From: Pseudomonas citronellolis
GTDB taxonomy: Bacteria; Pseudomonadota; Gammaproteobacteria; Pseudomonadales; Pseudomonadaceae
Assembly: GCF_900112375.1 (NCBI RefSeq)
Contig: NZ_FOLS01000009.1
Coordinates: 144,850 to 208,849, forward strand
Reading direction: 5' to 3'
Length of the DNA stretch: 64,000 nucleotides
Part shown: in pieces, positions 17,258 through 29,242 of the stretch
Position numbering within the stretch: position 1 is the first letter of the stretch
How the letters are laid out: each line of letters opens with the position of its first letter
Position numbers and translations under genes: made by a program
The notes under the pieces: model-generated
What the model was told of the DNA's origin: nothing
The model's database searches: none
What the model saw: only the letters and a program-made list of their open reading frames with translations

Positions 17258-17356
17258 AAGGCCCTCCTTTGGTGCAGAGCGCAGGGGGTAGGCCAACTCC
17301 AGGCAAATCAGCGGGATAACTCGGAGAACAGCGACTAAGGTCTAAGAGTCGGAAAA

Positions 17357-17383
17357 AGCCTGTAATGATTTAGTAGACAGGCT
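17357..17383. promoter_or_regulatory. Inverted repeat upstream of the oprD-type gene
   Basis: AGCCTGT and ACAGGCT are separated by 13 bp of AT-rich sequence, about 70 bp before the porin start. It could be a regulator site or part of the promoter. This 197-bp gap is AT-richer than its surroundings and holds no gene. Confidence 0.4.
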
Positions 17384-17454
17384 GTAACAGATCGACATGC
17401 CGGCGTAGTCCAGGCATCACCGAACTGCTCAAAGCGCTCGAGGAGACAATAACA

Positions 17455-18738
17455 ATGAGCAAGACTCCGATCGCCCGCGCCGTGGCCATGGCCACGCTGG
17501 GTTCCACCTGCATCATCCCCGCCCTGGCTCACGCCGACTTCATCTCGGACAGCAAGGCCAGCGTCGAACTGCGCAACTTCTACTTCAACCGCGATTTCCG
17601 CACCTCCACTCCGGCCCAGCAGAGCAAGGCCGAAGAGTGGGCGCAGGGCTTCATCCTGCGTTACGAGTCCGGCTATACCGAGGGCACCATTGGCGTGGGG
17701 GTAGACGCCATCGGCATGCTCGGCCTGAAGCTGGACTCCAGCGCGGACCGCACCGGCACCGGCCTGCTGCCCAAGACCGCCGACGGCGACGCCGCCGACG
17801 ACTACAGCAAGCTGGGCATGACCGCCAAGCTGCGCTACGAGAAGAACACCCTGAAGGTCGGCACCCTGATCCCGAAACTGCCGGTGATCATGCCCAACGA
17901 CAGCCGCCTGCTGCCGCAGGTGTTCCTGGGCGGCGCCTTCAACTCCACCCAGCTCGACGGCCTGACCTTCGACGCCGGCCGCCTGAACCAGACCAACCTG
18001 CGCGATTCCTCCGACTACCAGGAGATGACCATCACCGGCGGCGGCAAGAAGAACATCACCTTCCGCACCGGCGCCACCACCAACGAATTCGACTTCGCCG
18101 GCGGCACCTACGCCTGGACCAAGAACTTCAGCACCGGTTACCACTACGGCCAGCTGGAGGACTTCTACAAGCAGCACTTCCTGACTGCGACCTACGTCCT
18201 GCCGATCACCGAGGGCCAGTCGCTGAAGACCGACCTGCGCTGGGCCAAGTCCAACGACGACGGCACCAGCAACGTCGACAACAAGGCGCTCAACGCCATG
18301 TTCACCTACAGCCTGGGCTACCACGCCTTCGGCCTCGGCTACCAGAAGATGAGCGGCGACACCGGCTTCGCCTACATCAACGGCACCGATCCCTACCTGG
18401 TGAACTTCGTACAGATCAACGACTTCGCCAACAAGGACGAGAAGTCCTGGCAGGCTCGCTACGACTACAACTTCGCCGGCATCGGCATCCCTGGCCTGAC
18501 CTTCATGACCCGCTACATCAAGGGCGACAATATCGACCTGCTGACTACCAGCGGTGAAGGTAAGGAATGGGAGCGCGATACCGATGTCGCCTATGTGTTC
18601 CAGGACGGTGTGCTGAAGGGCTTCGGCGTGAAATGGCGTAACGCGACCACTCGCAGCAACTTCAGTCGGAACTCTGCTGCCAGCAATGCTGCGGATGAGA
18701 ACCGTCTGATCCTCAGCTATACCATGCCGCTCTGGTAG
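17455..18738 (+). CDS. OprD-family outer-membrane porin
   Basis: A 427-residue precursor of a substrate-specific OprD-type porin (18-stranded barrel) for small carboxylates, amino acids or peptides. The signal peptide ends near ALAHA, and the mature protein opens with the family signature DFISDSKASVELRNFYFNRDFR. Others include EEWAQGFILRYESGYTEGTIGVGVDAIGMLGLKLD, MPNDSRLLPQVFLGG and LTFDAGRLNQTNLRDSS. It ends in a C-terminal aromatic (PLW), the BAM recognition signal. GGAG is 9 bases before the ATG. It resembles the OprE/Opd group, but the exact substrate class cannot be read from sequence. The last roughly 200 bp use less GC-biased codons than the rest. Confidence 0.92.
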   Translation: MSKTPIARAVAMATLGSTCIIPALAHADFISDSKASVELRNFYFNRDFRTSTPAQQSKAEEWAQGFILRYESGYTEGTIGVGVDAIGMLGLKLDSSADRTGTGLLPKTADGDAADDYSKLGMTAKLRYEKNTLKVGTLIPKLPVIMPNDSRLLPQVFLGGAFNSTQLDGLTFDAGRLNQTNLRDSSDYQEMTITGGGKKNITFRTGATTNEFDFAGGTYAWTKNFSTGYHYGQLEDFYKQHFLTATYVLPITEGQSLKTDLRWAKSNDDGTSNVDNKALNAMFTYSLGYHAFGLGYQKMSGDTGFAYINGTDPYLVNFVQINDFANKDEKSWQARYDYNFAGIGIPGLTFMTRYIKGDNIDLLTTSGEGKEWERDTDVAYVFQDGVLKGFGVKWRNATTRSNFSRNSAASNAADENRLILSYTMPLW

Positions 18739-18819
18739 CGGACTGCCGGCGGGGGGCCATGCGTAGTGGCCTTCCGGCTTGGCGCCAGTGGCCTTGGTGG
18801 TAATTTGGGCCACTCATGA

Positions 18820-18857
18820 GAATGCCGTTTCTCTCCCTGGGGGAAACGGCATTTTCA
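18820..18857 (+). terminator. Rho-independent terminator of the porin gene
   Basis: AATGCCGTTTCTC and its complement GGGAAACGGCATT flank a short loop, then TTTC. The stem sequence is nearly the same as the terminator of rocS2 at 25460-25500. Confidence 0.8.
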
Positions 18858-18899
18858 TGTGGGATGGGCTCTGGCTACGCTTGCGGAGCTTTGTCCCGT

Positions 18900-19260
18900 G
18901 CTCCGCCTCCCACCTCGTCATTCCCGCGAACGCGGGAACCCAGTTGCCTTGGCTTGGGCGTTTCTGCGCCGCTCCGAGTCTGCGGAGATTTTTTGTTTCG
19001 CCCCCTCGGGCGAGTCCCTTTTGTCAAACGCCACAAAAGGAACCAAAAAGGCTTGCCCCAACATACGGGCCCGATGAAGCCGGGCTACCCTCACGAATTC
19101 CCCCGCCACGGAGGCCCGCCCCGAGGGTACGTCCCTGTAGCCCGCGGGGCTCTCGCGACATCCATGTCGCATGACCTCCTGAGCGCCGGTTTCGCTCGGC
19201 CTTCTGAAGGGGCGTTTCGGTGCGCTCGGACGTTTCTCTGGAAGTCCAAGAGCAAACGCG
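18900..19260. repeat. Dispersed non-coding element of pseudomonads
   Basis: The block starts with the palindrome CATTCCCGCGAACGCGGGAA and continues with CAAACGCCACAAAAGGAACC, then GC-rich sequence ending near GGAAGTCCAAGAGC. It has stop-rich frames and no ribosome site. From memory, similar blocks containing CAAAAG(T/G)AACCAAAA followed by a CTTGCCCC-like stretch are scattered between genes in many Pseudomonas genomes. I see no protein homology. It occupies the gap between the convergent porin and amt genes. Confidence 0.5.
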
Positions 19261-19278
19261 CTTTTGCTTTTGCTCTTC

Positions 19279-19600
19279 GTAGGAGCGAGCTTGCTCGCGA
19301 ACTGGCCGGTGACATCCGCGCACGGGTTCAACTCCGCCCCTCTCCCTAACCCTCTCCCTGAAGGGAGAGGGAACCGTTGGGCAGGGCTTGATGTTATGGC
19401 GTTAGCCGGCAGCCTCGGTGATGTCCGGCTGGAGCCAATTCTTTTCTCGGCACGGACTGCCCCCTCTCCCGCTTGCGGGAGAGGGTTGGGGAGAGGGCGC
19501 TCTTGAACCCAGCACCTAAATCCGTAGGGCGCCTAACACCTACGGCGTTATCCACCACGACACCAGGAAAGCACGAACGGAGCGGACTCCGTCCGCGATT
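19279..19600. repeat. REP and CCCTCTCCC palindromes downstream of amt
   Basis: A single REP GTAGGAGCGAGCTTGCTCGCGAA (19279-19302) is followed by two CCCTCTCCC palindromes (19350-19371; 19462-19485, then GGTTGGGGAGAGGG). A GTAGGGCG...GTTATCC element lies at about 19523-19556 and a REP lacking its GTAG head at about 19576-19600. Another CCCTCTCCCGC palindrome lies at 63895-63917. Nothing here looks coding. Confidence 0.65.
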
Positions 19601-19643
19601 GAATTCACCGGCCACGCCAGATACCCCAATGGACGGACAGCAT

Positions 19644-20852
19644 TCAATCGTGATTGATCGCCCCGATCTTGTGGATCGACAGGTCAGCCCCGTAATACTC
19701 CTCCTCCTGGCTCAGGCGAATACCCACCACCACCTTGATCCCGCCGTAGACCAACACCCCACCGACGAAGGCGATGACCACGCCCAGCAGAGTGCCCAAC
19801 ACCTGGCTGACCAGACTCACCCCACCCAAACCACCCAGCGCCTGCTGGCCGAAGACGCCGCAGGCGATGCCGCCCCAGGCGCCGCACAGGCCGTGCAGCG
19901 GCCACACGCCGAGTACGTCGTCGAGCTTCCAGCGCGTCTGCGCCGCGGTGAACACCCAGACGAACAGCGCACCGGCTACAAGGCCAGTGGCCAGGGCGCC
20001 CACCGGGTGCATCAGGTCGGAACCGGCGCACACTGCTACCAGCCCGGCCAACGGGCCGTTGTGCAGGAAGCCGGGGTCGTTGCGCCCCACCAGCAGCGAG
20101 GCGATGGTGCCGCCGACCATGGCCAGCAACGAGTTCACCGCCACCAGGCCGCTGGCGTGGTCCAGGGTCTGTGCGCTCATCACGTTGAAGCCGAACCAGC
20201 CGACCACCAGGATCCAGGCGCCCAGGGCCAGGAACGGGATGTTCGACGGCGCGAAGGCCACCAGCCGGCCCTCGCGATAGCGGCCGTTGCGCGGGCCCAG
20301 CAGCAGCACCGCGGCCAGCGCCAGCCAGCCGCCGAAGGCGTGCACCACGACGGAGCCGGCGAAGTCATGGAAAGGCGCGCCGAACTTCAGCGCCAGCCAG
20401 GCCTGCAGGCCATGGTTGCCGTTCCACGCCATGCCCTCGAAGAAGGGGTAGACGAAGGCCACGATCAGCGCCGTGGCGCACAGCTGCGGGGCGAATCTGG
20501 CGCGCTCGGCGATGCCCCCGGAAATGATCGCGGGGATGGCGGCGGCGAAGGTCAGCAGGAAGAAGAACTTGACCAGCGCGTAGCCGTTCTCCGCGCTCAG
20601 CTCACTGGCCGGTTTGAGGAAATCCACACCGTAGGCGACCCAGTAGCCGATGAAGAAATACGCCAGGCTGGAGACGGCGAAGTCCGAGAGGATCTTCGAC
20701 AGCGCATTGACCTGGTTCTTCAGGCGCACCGTGCCGACCTCGAGGAAGGCGAAGCCGGCATGCATGGCCAGCACCATCACGGCGCCCAGCAGGATGAACA
20801 GGGTGTTGGAACCGTGGATCAGGGTTTCCACGGCACTGTTGAGGTTTTCCAT
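19644..20852 (-). CDS. Ammonium transporter, Amt family
   Basis: A 402-residue inner-membrane protein with 11 predicted helices that conducts ammonium/ammonia. The twin histidines of the pore are His171 (DFAGSVVVHAFGG) and His320 (GVWPLHGLCGAWGG); LEVGTVRLKNQVNALSKILSDF and the Phe-rich vestibule are also typical. It lacks the cleaved signal peptide of enterobacterial AmtB, as many Pseudomonas Amt proteins do. No glnK is adjacent, so it is an orphan copy rather than the glnK-amtB pair. The ribosome site before the ATG at 20852 is weak. I see no clear sigma-54 box upstream, so control by NtrC is not supported here. Confidence 0.92.
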   Translation of the reverse strand: MENLNSAVETLIHGSNTLFILLGAVMVLAMHAGFAFLEVGTVRLKNQVNALSKILSDFAVSSLAYFFIGYWVAYGVDFLKPASELSAENGYALVKFFFLLTFAAAIPAIISGGIAERARFAPQLCATALIVAFVYPFFEGMAWNGNHGLQAWLALKFGAPFHDFAGSVVVHAFGGWLALAAVLLLGPRNGRYREGRLVAFAPSNIPFLALGAWILVVGWFGFNVMSAQTLDHASGLVAVNSLLAMVGGTIASLLVGRNDPGFLHNGPLAGLVAVCAGSDLMHPVGALATGLVAGALFVWVFTAAQTRWKLDDVLGVWPLHGLCGAWGGIACGVFGQQALGGLGGVSLVSQVLGTLLGVVIAFVGGVLVYGGIKVVVGIRLSQEEEYYGADLSIHKIGAINHD

Positions 20853-21280
20853 GAATCAGGCAGCCCCGGATCAGACCGAAAAAGCACCAAAACAGCTCAT
20901 CGCCCCGGCGCACCGCACCAGCATGAAGCGCAGACGCACCGATAAGGTCCACCCCACTGCTCCACACAGCACACGAGGATGCGCAGGGGTACCTCTGTTT
21001 TTTTGATTTTTCTTTTGTCTTTCAGTTGGTTAATGGATTTTCCGGCGGTCTTCGGACGTCCCTGAACGCCCCTCTCTGGGGCACTCACACCGGATGACGC
21101 ACCATGGCGTTGCAAGCGGCATACCATGCGTGAAACGGGCGAAGCGGCGCGGACTGGTCTTCAATGAACGGGCCTGTGCCCTGCTCTGCGTCGCCGCTTC
21201 GCCGGCGATTTATGGGAAACTTCCCAACGCCACGGGGCTCAGAAACCAGTGAACCCCTCGCAAACACAAGGAGCCTCACA
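20853..21280. other. Gene-free divergent region between amt and the yqjD-type gene
   Basis: A 428-bp stretch containing a T-rich block (CTGTTTTTTTGATTTTTC, about 20995-21012). It must hold both promoters, but no hexamer pair is convincing. The reading frame from 21164 is only an upstream extension of the DUF883 gene. Confidence 0.5.
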
Positions 21281-21598
21281 ATGCCCCGCAAGAGCACCGC
21301 GAATACCACCAAGGACGAACTGCTGGCCGAATTCCAGGCCCTGGTGGCCGATACCGAGAAACTCCTGCAGACCTCCGCGGAACTGGCCGGCGAGGAAGCC
21401 GACGCCCTGCGCGAGCAACTGCGCTCCGGCCTTGGCCGGGCCCGCGAACGCATCGATGCGGCGCAGAGCGCCGTGCGCGACCAGGGCCGCGCGGCGGTAG
21501 ACGCCACCGAGGACTATGTCGGCGAACATCCCTGGCAGGCCGTGGGCGTGGCTGCCGGCGTCGGCTTCCTGCTCGGCCTGCTGGTCGGACGGCGCTGA
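21281..21598 (+). CDS. YqjD/ElaB-type DUF883 protein
   Basis: A 105-residue protein with a long amphipathic helix (about 10-80; KDELLAEFQALVADTEKLLQTSAELAGEEADALREQL) and a single C-terminal membrane helix rich in glycine (AVGVAAGVGFLLGLLVGRR). In E. coli, YqjD-type proteins are tail-anchored inner-membrane proteins that associate with ribosomes in stationary phase. The ATG at 21281 has AAGGAG 8 bp upstream; the open frame extends further 5' without another good site. It is the first gene of a three-gene set with YqjE-like and YqjK-like proteins, the same order as in enterobacteria. Confidence 0.88.
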   Translation: MPRKSTANTTKDELLAEFQALVADTEKLLQTSAELAGEEADALREQLRSGLGRARERIDAAQSAVRDQGRAAVDATEDYVGEHPWQAVGVAAGVGFLLGLLVGRR

Positions 21599-21601
21599 CC
21601 G

Positions 21602-21985
21602 ATGAGCGACGCCACGGACGCCCCGCAACACCATGGCCCTTCCGTGCGGCGCTTCGGCGCCGCACTGCTGGGCCTGCTGCATGGCCATGTCGAACTCTTC
21701 GGCCTGGAACTGCAGGAACAGAAGAGCCGTACCCTGGCGCTGTTGCTGTTCGCCGGGCTGGCGTTGCTGTTCGCCCTGCTGCTGATACTGGGCCTGTCGC
21801 TGCTGGTGCTGGTGCTGTTCTGGGACAGCGACCGGCTGGCCGCGGTGCTCGGCCTGTGCGCCTTCTATGCGCTGGGCGGCGGGCTGTGCGCCTGGCGCCT
21901 GTACCAACTGGTGGACGACGACAGCTCGCCGTTCAGCGCCACCCTGGAAGAACTGGCCCGCGACCGGGAGCAACTGCTGCCATGA
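21602..21985 (+). CDS. YqjE-type inner-membrane protein (holin superfamily III fold)
   Basis: A 127-residue protein with an N-terminal amphipathic segment (GPSVRRFGAALLGLLHGHVELFGLELQEQKSR) and two membrane helices (about 45-73 and 82-102), the YqjE/Phage_holin_3_6 pattern. Despite that family name it is a chromosomal envelope protein, not a phage lysis gene: there are no endolysin or phage genes nearby. It begins 3 bp after the DUF883 gene and overlaps the next gene by four bases (ATGA), so all three are translationally linked. Function unknown; stationary-phase envelope roles are suggested for the set. Confidence 0.85.
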   Translation: MSDATDAPQHHGPSVRRFGAALLGLLHGHVELFGLELQEQKSRTLALLLFAGLALLFALLLILGLSLLVLVLFWDSDRLAAVLGLCAFYALGGGLCAWRLYQLVDDDSSPFSATLEELARDREQLLP

Positions 21986-22332
21986 GTGAACTGCCGCAAC
22001 TATCCCCCCGCCCCTCGCGGCGGGAACTGCGCAAGGCGGTGCTGCGCCTGCGCCTGGAAGTCCAGCGCCAGCAACTGCGCCAGGAAAGCGAGAAGCTCCT
22101 GCAGCCGCTGCGCCAGGCCCGCGACCTGGGCCAGGGCGTGCGCCAGCAGTTTAGCGGCGGCGCCTCCCTGTGGGCCGCCGGTGGCGCCGCAGCCGCGGCC
22201 GCCCTGATGCTGCGTCGCAAACGCGGCCTGGTGCGTCTGCTGCGCCTGGCCGTGGTGCTGGCGCCCCTGCTGCTCAAGCTGCGGAAGACGGCGGACAAAC
22301 CGACGAAACCGACTGCGGACCAGGGCGGCTGA
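21982..22332 (+). CDS. YqjK-like conserved small protein
   Basis: A 116-residue basic protein: a charged helical N-terminus (RRELRKAVLRLRLEVQRQQLRQESEKLLQPLRQARDLGQ), a hydrophobic Ala-rich segment (SLWAAGGAAAAAALMLRRKRG) and a second hydrophobic stretch (LLRLAVVLAPLLLKL). Position after yqjD and yqjE and its composition match the YqjK family, which has no known function. Its ATG overlaps the YqjE stop codon. The second hydrophobic segment may be an amphipathic membrane helix. Confidence 0.75.
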   Translation: MSELPQLSPRPSRRELRKAVLRLRLEVQRQQLRQESEKLLQPLRQARDLGQGVRQQFSGGASLWAAGGAAAAAALMLRRKRGLVRLLRLAVVLAPLLLKLRKTADKPTKPTADQGG

Positions 22333-22405
22333 GCGCCCTGGCTGCATTCTTGCTAGGAGGCAATCCCGGGCCGGCGGCAACGCCTTCCTTTTCCTCCCAC
22401 TAAGG

Positions 22406-23578
22406 ATGTGTCCCTTGATCGACGGGCAACCGATCGCCTGCTTCCAGCCCTTCATCGATACCGCCACCGGCCTCATCGCCGGGGTCGAAGCCCTCGGCCG
22501 CATGCGCCAGGCCGACGGCCAGTTGCTCTCGGTGGGCCCGCTGTTCGTCGATCCGAAGATTCCCCCGGCCACCTTGCGCCGCCTCGACCGGCAGATCCGC
22601 GACGACGCCCTGGCGCGCCTGCCGGAAGCGCCGGCGGACTGGTTCCTCAGCCTGAACATCTCGCCGCGCTGGATCAGCCGGCTGCGCCCCAACCAGCCGC
22701 TGCCCAGCCTCAAGCAACTGCAACAGCACGGCGTCGACCCGCACCGGGTGGTCTTCGAGATCACCGAGCTGGGCGGCGGCAACCAACGCCTGCCCGAGGT
22801 GGTGGCGCGCTACCGCGAGGCCGGGGCGCGCATCGCCATCGACGACTTCGGCGCCGGCTATTCCCAGCTCGACCGCGTGCTGGCGCTGCAGCCGGACATC
22901 CTCAAGCTGGACATGCGCCTGTTCCAGCAGGCCGCCCGTGGCGGCCCCAGCGGCGAGGTGGTCAAGGCCCTGGCGCAGATGGCCGAGAAGACCGGCTGCT
23001 GGATCATCGCCGAAGGCGTGGAAACCGAGGCGGAACTGGACTTCGCCCTGGAATGCGGCGCGCGCTTCGTCCAGGGCTACCTGTTCGCCCGCCCGGCCCT
23101 GGACTTCCCCGCCAGCGACGCCTACCTCGACGCCTTCGGCCAGTGGCGCGACCGCTACGTGCAGCGCAAGCTGAGCGAGCGCGCCCGGCTGGTGCAGCTG
23201 CGCCAGCAACTGGCCGAGCTGGTCGCCAACCTGCGCCCCTGGGCCGAGGGCGGCGCGCGCCTGGCCAGCCTGCCCACGCCCGACGGCTTCCCGCGCCTGC
23301 TGCGCGTCTACCAGTGCGACCGCCACGGCACGCAGATCTCGCCCAACCTGGAATGGAACGGCCTGTTCTGGAAGGAAGACCGGCGCTACGTCGGGCACAA
23401 CTGGTCTTGGCGCCCCTACTTCTACCAACTGCTCGCCGAGGGCTGGGAAGAGCGCCGGCTGACGCTGTCCAACACCTACCGCGACGCCACCTCCAACCAG
23501 TACTGCATGACCGCCGGGCAGTTCATCGACCAGGGCCGCCGCCTGCTGCTGATCGACATCGACGCCGAAGGCCTGTAG
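22406..23578 (+). CDS. EAL-domain c-di-GMP phosphodiesterase with YkuI_C sensory domain
   Basis: A 390-residue cytoplasmic protein. An EAL domain fills about 8-245 with the catalytic set intact: E28-A-L, SLNIS, VFEITEL, IDDFGAGYSQL, LKLDMRLF, AEGVETEAEL and QGYLFARP. It should therefore hydrolyse c-di-GMP. The C-terminal third (about 255-390; YQCDRHGTQISPNLEWNG, WSWRPYFYQLL, SNTYRDATSNQYCMT) matches the PAS-like YkuI_C domain first seen in B. subtilis YkuI. The ATG at 22406 touches its only purine-rich site (TAAGG), so the TTG at 22415, which has AAGGA at 8-bp spacing, may be the true start. It lies between the yqj set and dgt. Confidence 0.9.
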   Translation: MCPLIDGQPIACFQPFIDTATGLIAGVEALGRMRQADGQLLSVGPLFVDPKIPPATLRRLDRQIRDDALARLPEAPADWFLSLNISPRWISRLRPNQPLPSLKQLQQHGVDPHRVVFEITELGGGNQRLPEVVARYREAGARIAIDDFGAGYSQLDRVLALQPDILKLDMRLFQQAARGGPSGEVVKALAQMAEKTGCWIIAEGVETEAELDFALECGARFVQGYLFARPALDFPASDAYLDAFGQWRDRYVQRKLSERARLVQLRQQLAELVANLRPWAEGGARLASLPTPDGFPRLLRVYQCDRHGTQISPNLEWNGLFWKEDRRYVGHNWSWRPYFYQLLAEGWEERRLTLSNTYRDATSNQYCMTAGQFIDQGRRLLLIDIDAEGL

Positions 23579-23644
23579 GCCGCGATTGAGATTGCCGCGG
23601 GCAAGGGGTAGCGTTGGCTGCACCACGAGCAATCGGACGAGCGA

Positions 23645-24976
23645 ATGGACTGGCATACCCTGCTCCCCCGCGAGCGCCTCGGCAAACCCGTGCACAGCAG
23701 CGCGGAACTCGGCCGCAGCGCTTTCCACAAGGACCACGACCGCATCATCTTCTCCGGCGCCTTCCGCCGCCTGGGGCGCAAGACCCAGGTCCACCCGGTG
23801 TCGAGCAACGACCACATCCACACGCGCCTGACCCACTCCCTGGAGGTCGGCTGCGTCGGCCGTTCGCTGGGCATGCGCGTCGGCGAGATGCTGCGCGGCG
23901 AACTGCCGGAATGGTGCGACCCAAGCGACCTTGGGGTGATCGTCCAGTCGGCCTGCCTGGCTCACGACATCGGCAACCCGCCCTTCGGCCATTCCGGCGA
24001 GGACGCCATCCGCCACTGGTTCCAGCAGGCCGCCGCGCGCGGCTGGCTCGATGCCATGGACGCCGACGAGCGCGCCGACTTCCTCAATTTCGAGGGCAAC
24101 GCCCAGGGCTTCCGGGTGCTCACCCAGCTGGAGTACCACCAGTTCGACGGCGGCATGCGCCTGACCTTCGCCACCCTGGGCAGCTACCTGAAGTACCCCT
24201 GGACCGCGCGCCACGCCGACTCCCTTGGCTACAAGAAGCACAAGTTCGGTTGCTACCAGAGCGAGCTGCCGCTGCTGGAGCAGATCACCGAGAAGCTGGG
24301 CATGCCCAAGCTCGACGACGAGCGCTGGGCGCGCCACCCGCTGGTCTACCTGATGGAGGCGGCGGACGACATCTGCTACGGCCTGATCGACCTGGAAGAC
24401 GGCCTGGAAATGGAACTTCTCGACTACCCCGAGGTGGAAGCCCTGCTGCTCGACCTGGTCGGCGACGACATCCCCGAGACCTACCGCCAGCTCGGCCCCA
24501 GCGATTCCCGCCGGCGGCGCCTGGCTATCCTCCGCGGCAAGGCCATCGAGCACCTGAGCAATGCCGCCGCACGAGCCTTCGTCGAGCAGAAGCAGGCCCT
24601 GCTGGACGGACGCCTGGTCGGCGACCTGGTCGAGCACATGAGCGGCCCGGCCAAGCGCTGCGTGCAGCAGGCCAAAGCCCTGGCGCGGCAGAAAATCTTC
24701 CAGGACAAGCGCAAGACGCTGCACGAGATCGGCGCCTACACCACCCTGGAAATCCTCCTCAACTCCTTCTGCGGCGCGGCCCTGGAACAGCATGGCGGGC
24801 GCAGCCCGTCGTTCAAGAACCAGCGAATCCTCGACCTGCTCGGGCACAACGCACCGGACCCCGACTGGCCGCTGCACAAGGCCTTCCTGCGCGTCATCGA
24901 CTTCATCGCCGGGATGACCGACAGCTACGCCACCGAAATGGCGCGGGAGATGACCGGGCGCTCCAGCCCGGTGTGA
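23645..24976 (+). CDS. dgt: dGTP triphosphohydrolase (dGTPase)
   Basis: A 443-residue HD-superfamily enzyme that hydrolyses dGTP (or other dNTPs) to deoxynucleoside and triphosphate, limiting dNTP pools. The metal ligands are His64 (RLTHSLEV) and His107/Asp108 ([17 protein letters not shown]); the N-terminal [25 protein letters not shown] is the nucleotide-binding signature, and [17 protein letters not shown] supplies the C-terminal Asp. It belongs to the shorter type-2-like dGTPases rather than the 505-residue E. coli Dgt. The ATG at 23645 follows GGACGAG. It is probably monocistronic, ending at a REP cluster. Confidence 0.93.
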   Translation: MDWHTLLPRERLGKPVHSSAELGRSAFHKDHDRIIFSGAFRRLGRKTQVHPVSSNDHIHTRLTHSLEVGCVGRSLGMRVGEMLRGELPEWCDPSDLGVIVQSACLAHDIGNPPFGHSGEDAIRHWFQQAAARGWLDAMDADERADFLNFEGNAQGFRVLTQLEYHQFDGGMRLTFATLGSYLKYPWTARHADSLGYKKHKFGCYQSELPLLEQITEKLGMPKLDDERWARHPLVYLMEAADDICYGLIDLEDGLEMELLDYPEVEALLLDLVGDDIPETYRQLGPSDSRRRRLAILRGKAIEHLSNAAARAFVEQKQALLDGRLVGDLVEHMSGPAKRCVQQAKALARQKIFQDKRKTLHEIGAYTTLEILLNSFCGAALEQHGGRSPSFKNQRILDLLGHNAPDPDWPLHKAFLRVIDFIAGMTDSYATEMAREMTGRSSPV

Positions 24977-25121
24977 GGCCCGGTTTCGTCGCGGCCGCGA
25001 CGAAACCCCGGCGCTAGGCCTAATGCCGTTCATTTAAGCGATGCTTTGAGTTGGCGAAGGCAGGAGCGTAGGGCGCATGACCTCCACCGCCATCCGTGCC
25101 ACCGGGATTTCCGGCGTGGCC

Positions 25122-25433
25122 GGTGAGCCCAATCGCGGACGGAGTCCTACGTCCGTGCCTTCCTGGAACTGTAGGAGCGGGCCCTGCCCGCGATTTCGCG
25201 CGCAGGGCGCGCTCCTACATGGGAATGGTGCGGGTGGGCGGCGTAGGAGCGGCTCTCATCCGCGAATCGCGCCGATATGTCCGGCTATCGCGGACAGGGT
25301 CCGCTCCTACGAAGAGCCCCACGGCGTGGCCGGCAAGGCAGCCCCGTAGGATGGGTTGAGCCTGCGAAACCCATGCGGCGGTGGCACGGGGTGTGGTGTT
25401 TACCGGGGGTAGGAGCGGACTCCGTCCGCGATT
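25122..25433. repeat. REP/REPIN cluster between convergent dgt and rocS2
   Basis: Elements in order: a partial REP (ATCGCGGACGGAGTCCTAC, about 25133-25151), a short REPIN (25171-25218), a long-type REPIN with the CGCGCCGATATGTCCGGCTATCGCGG spacer (25243-25310), a GTAGGATGGGTTGAGC half element (25346-25375) and a single REP GTAGGAGCGGACTCCGTCCGCGAT (25409-25433). The whole 530-bp gap between the genes is otherwise empty. Confidence 0.75.
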
Positions 25434-25459
25434 GGGCCCCCGGACCACGCCATGAGCCC

Positions 25460-25500
25460 AAATGAAAAATGCCGTTTCTCCCAGACGGAGAAACGGCATC
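25460..25500 (-). terminator. Rho-independent terminator of rocS2
   Basis: Read on the minus strand: ATGCCGTTTCTCC, loop, GGAGAAACGGCAT, then TTTTTCATTT. It starts 10 bp after the rocS2 stop. The stem matches that of the porin terminator at 18820-18857. Confidence 0.85.
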
Positions 25501-25509
25501 CTTACGGCG

Positions 25510-29232
<3,723 letters not shown>

Positions 29233-29242
29233 GGCGACTGTC

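Noticed and set aside
21602..21985. Phage holin
   Set aside because: The fold name Phage_holin_3_6 applies to chromosomal YqjE proteins; it sits in the yqjD-yqjE-yqjK set and no phage genes are near.
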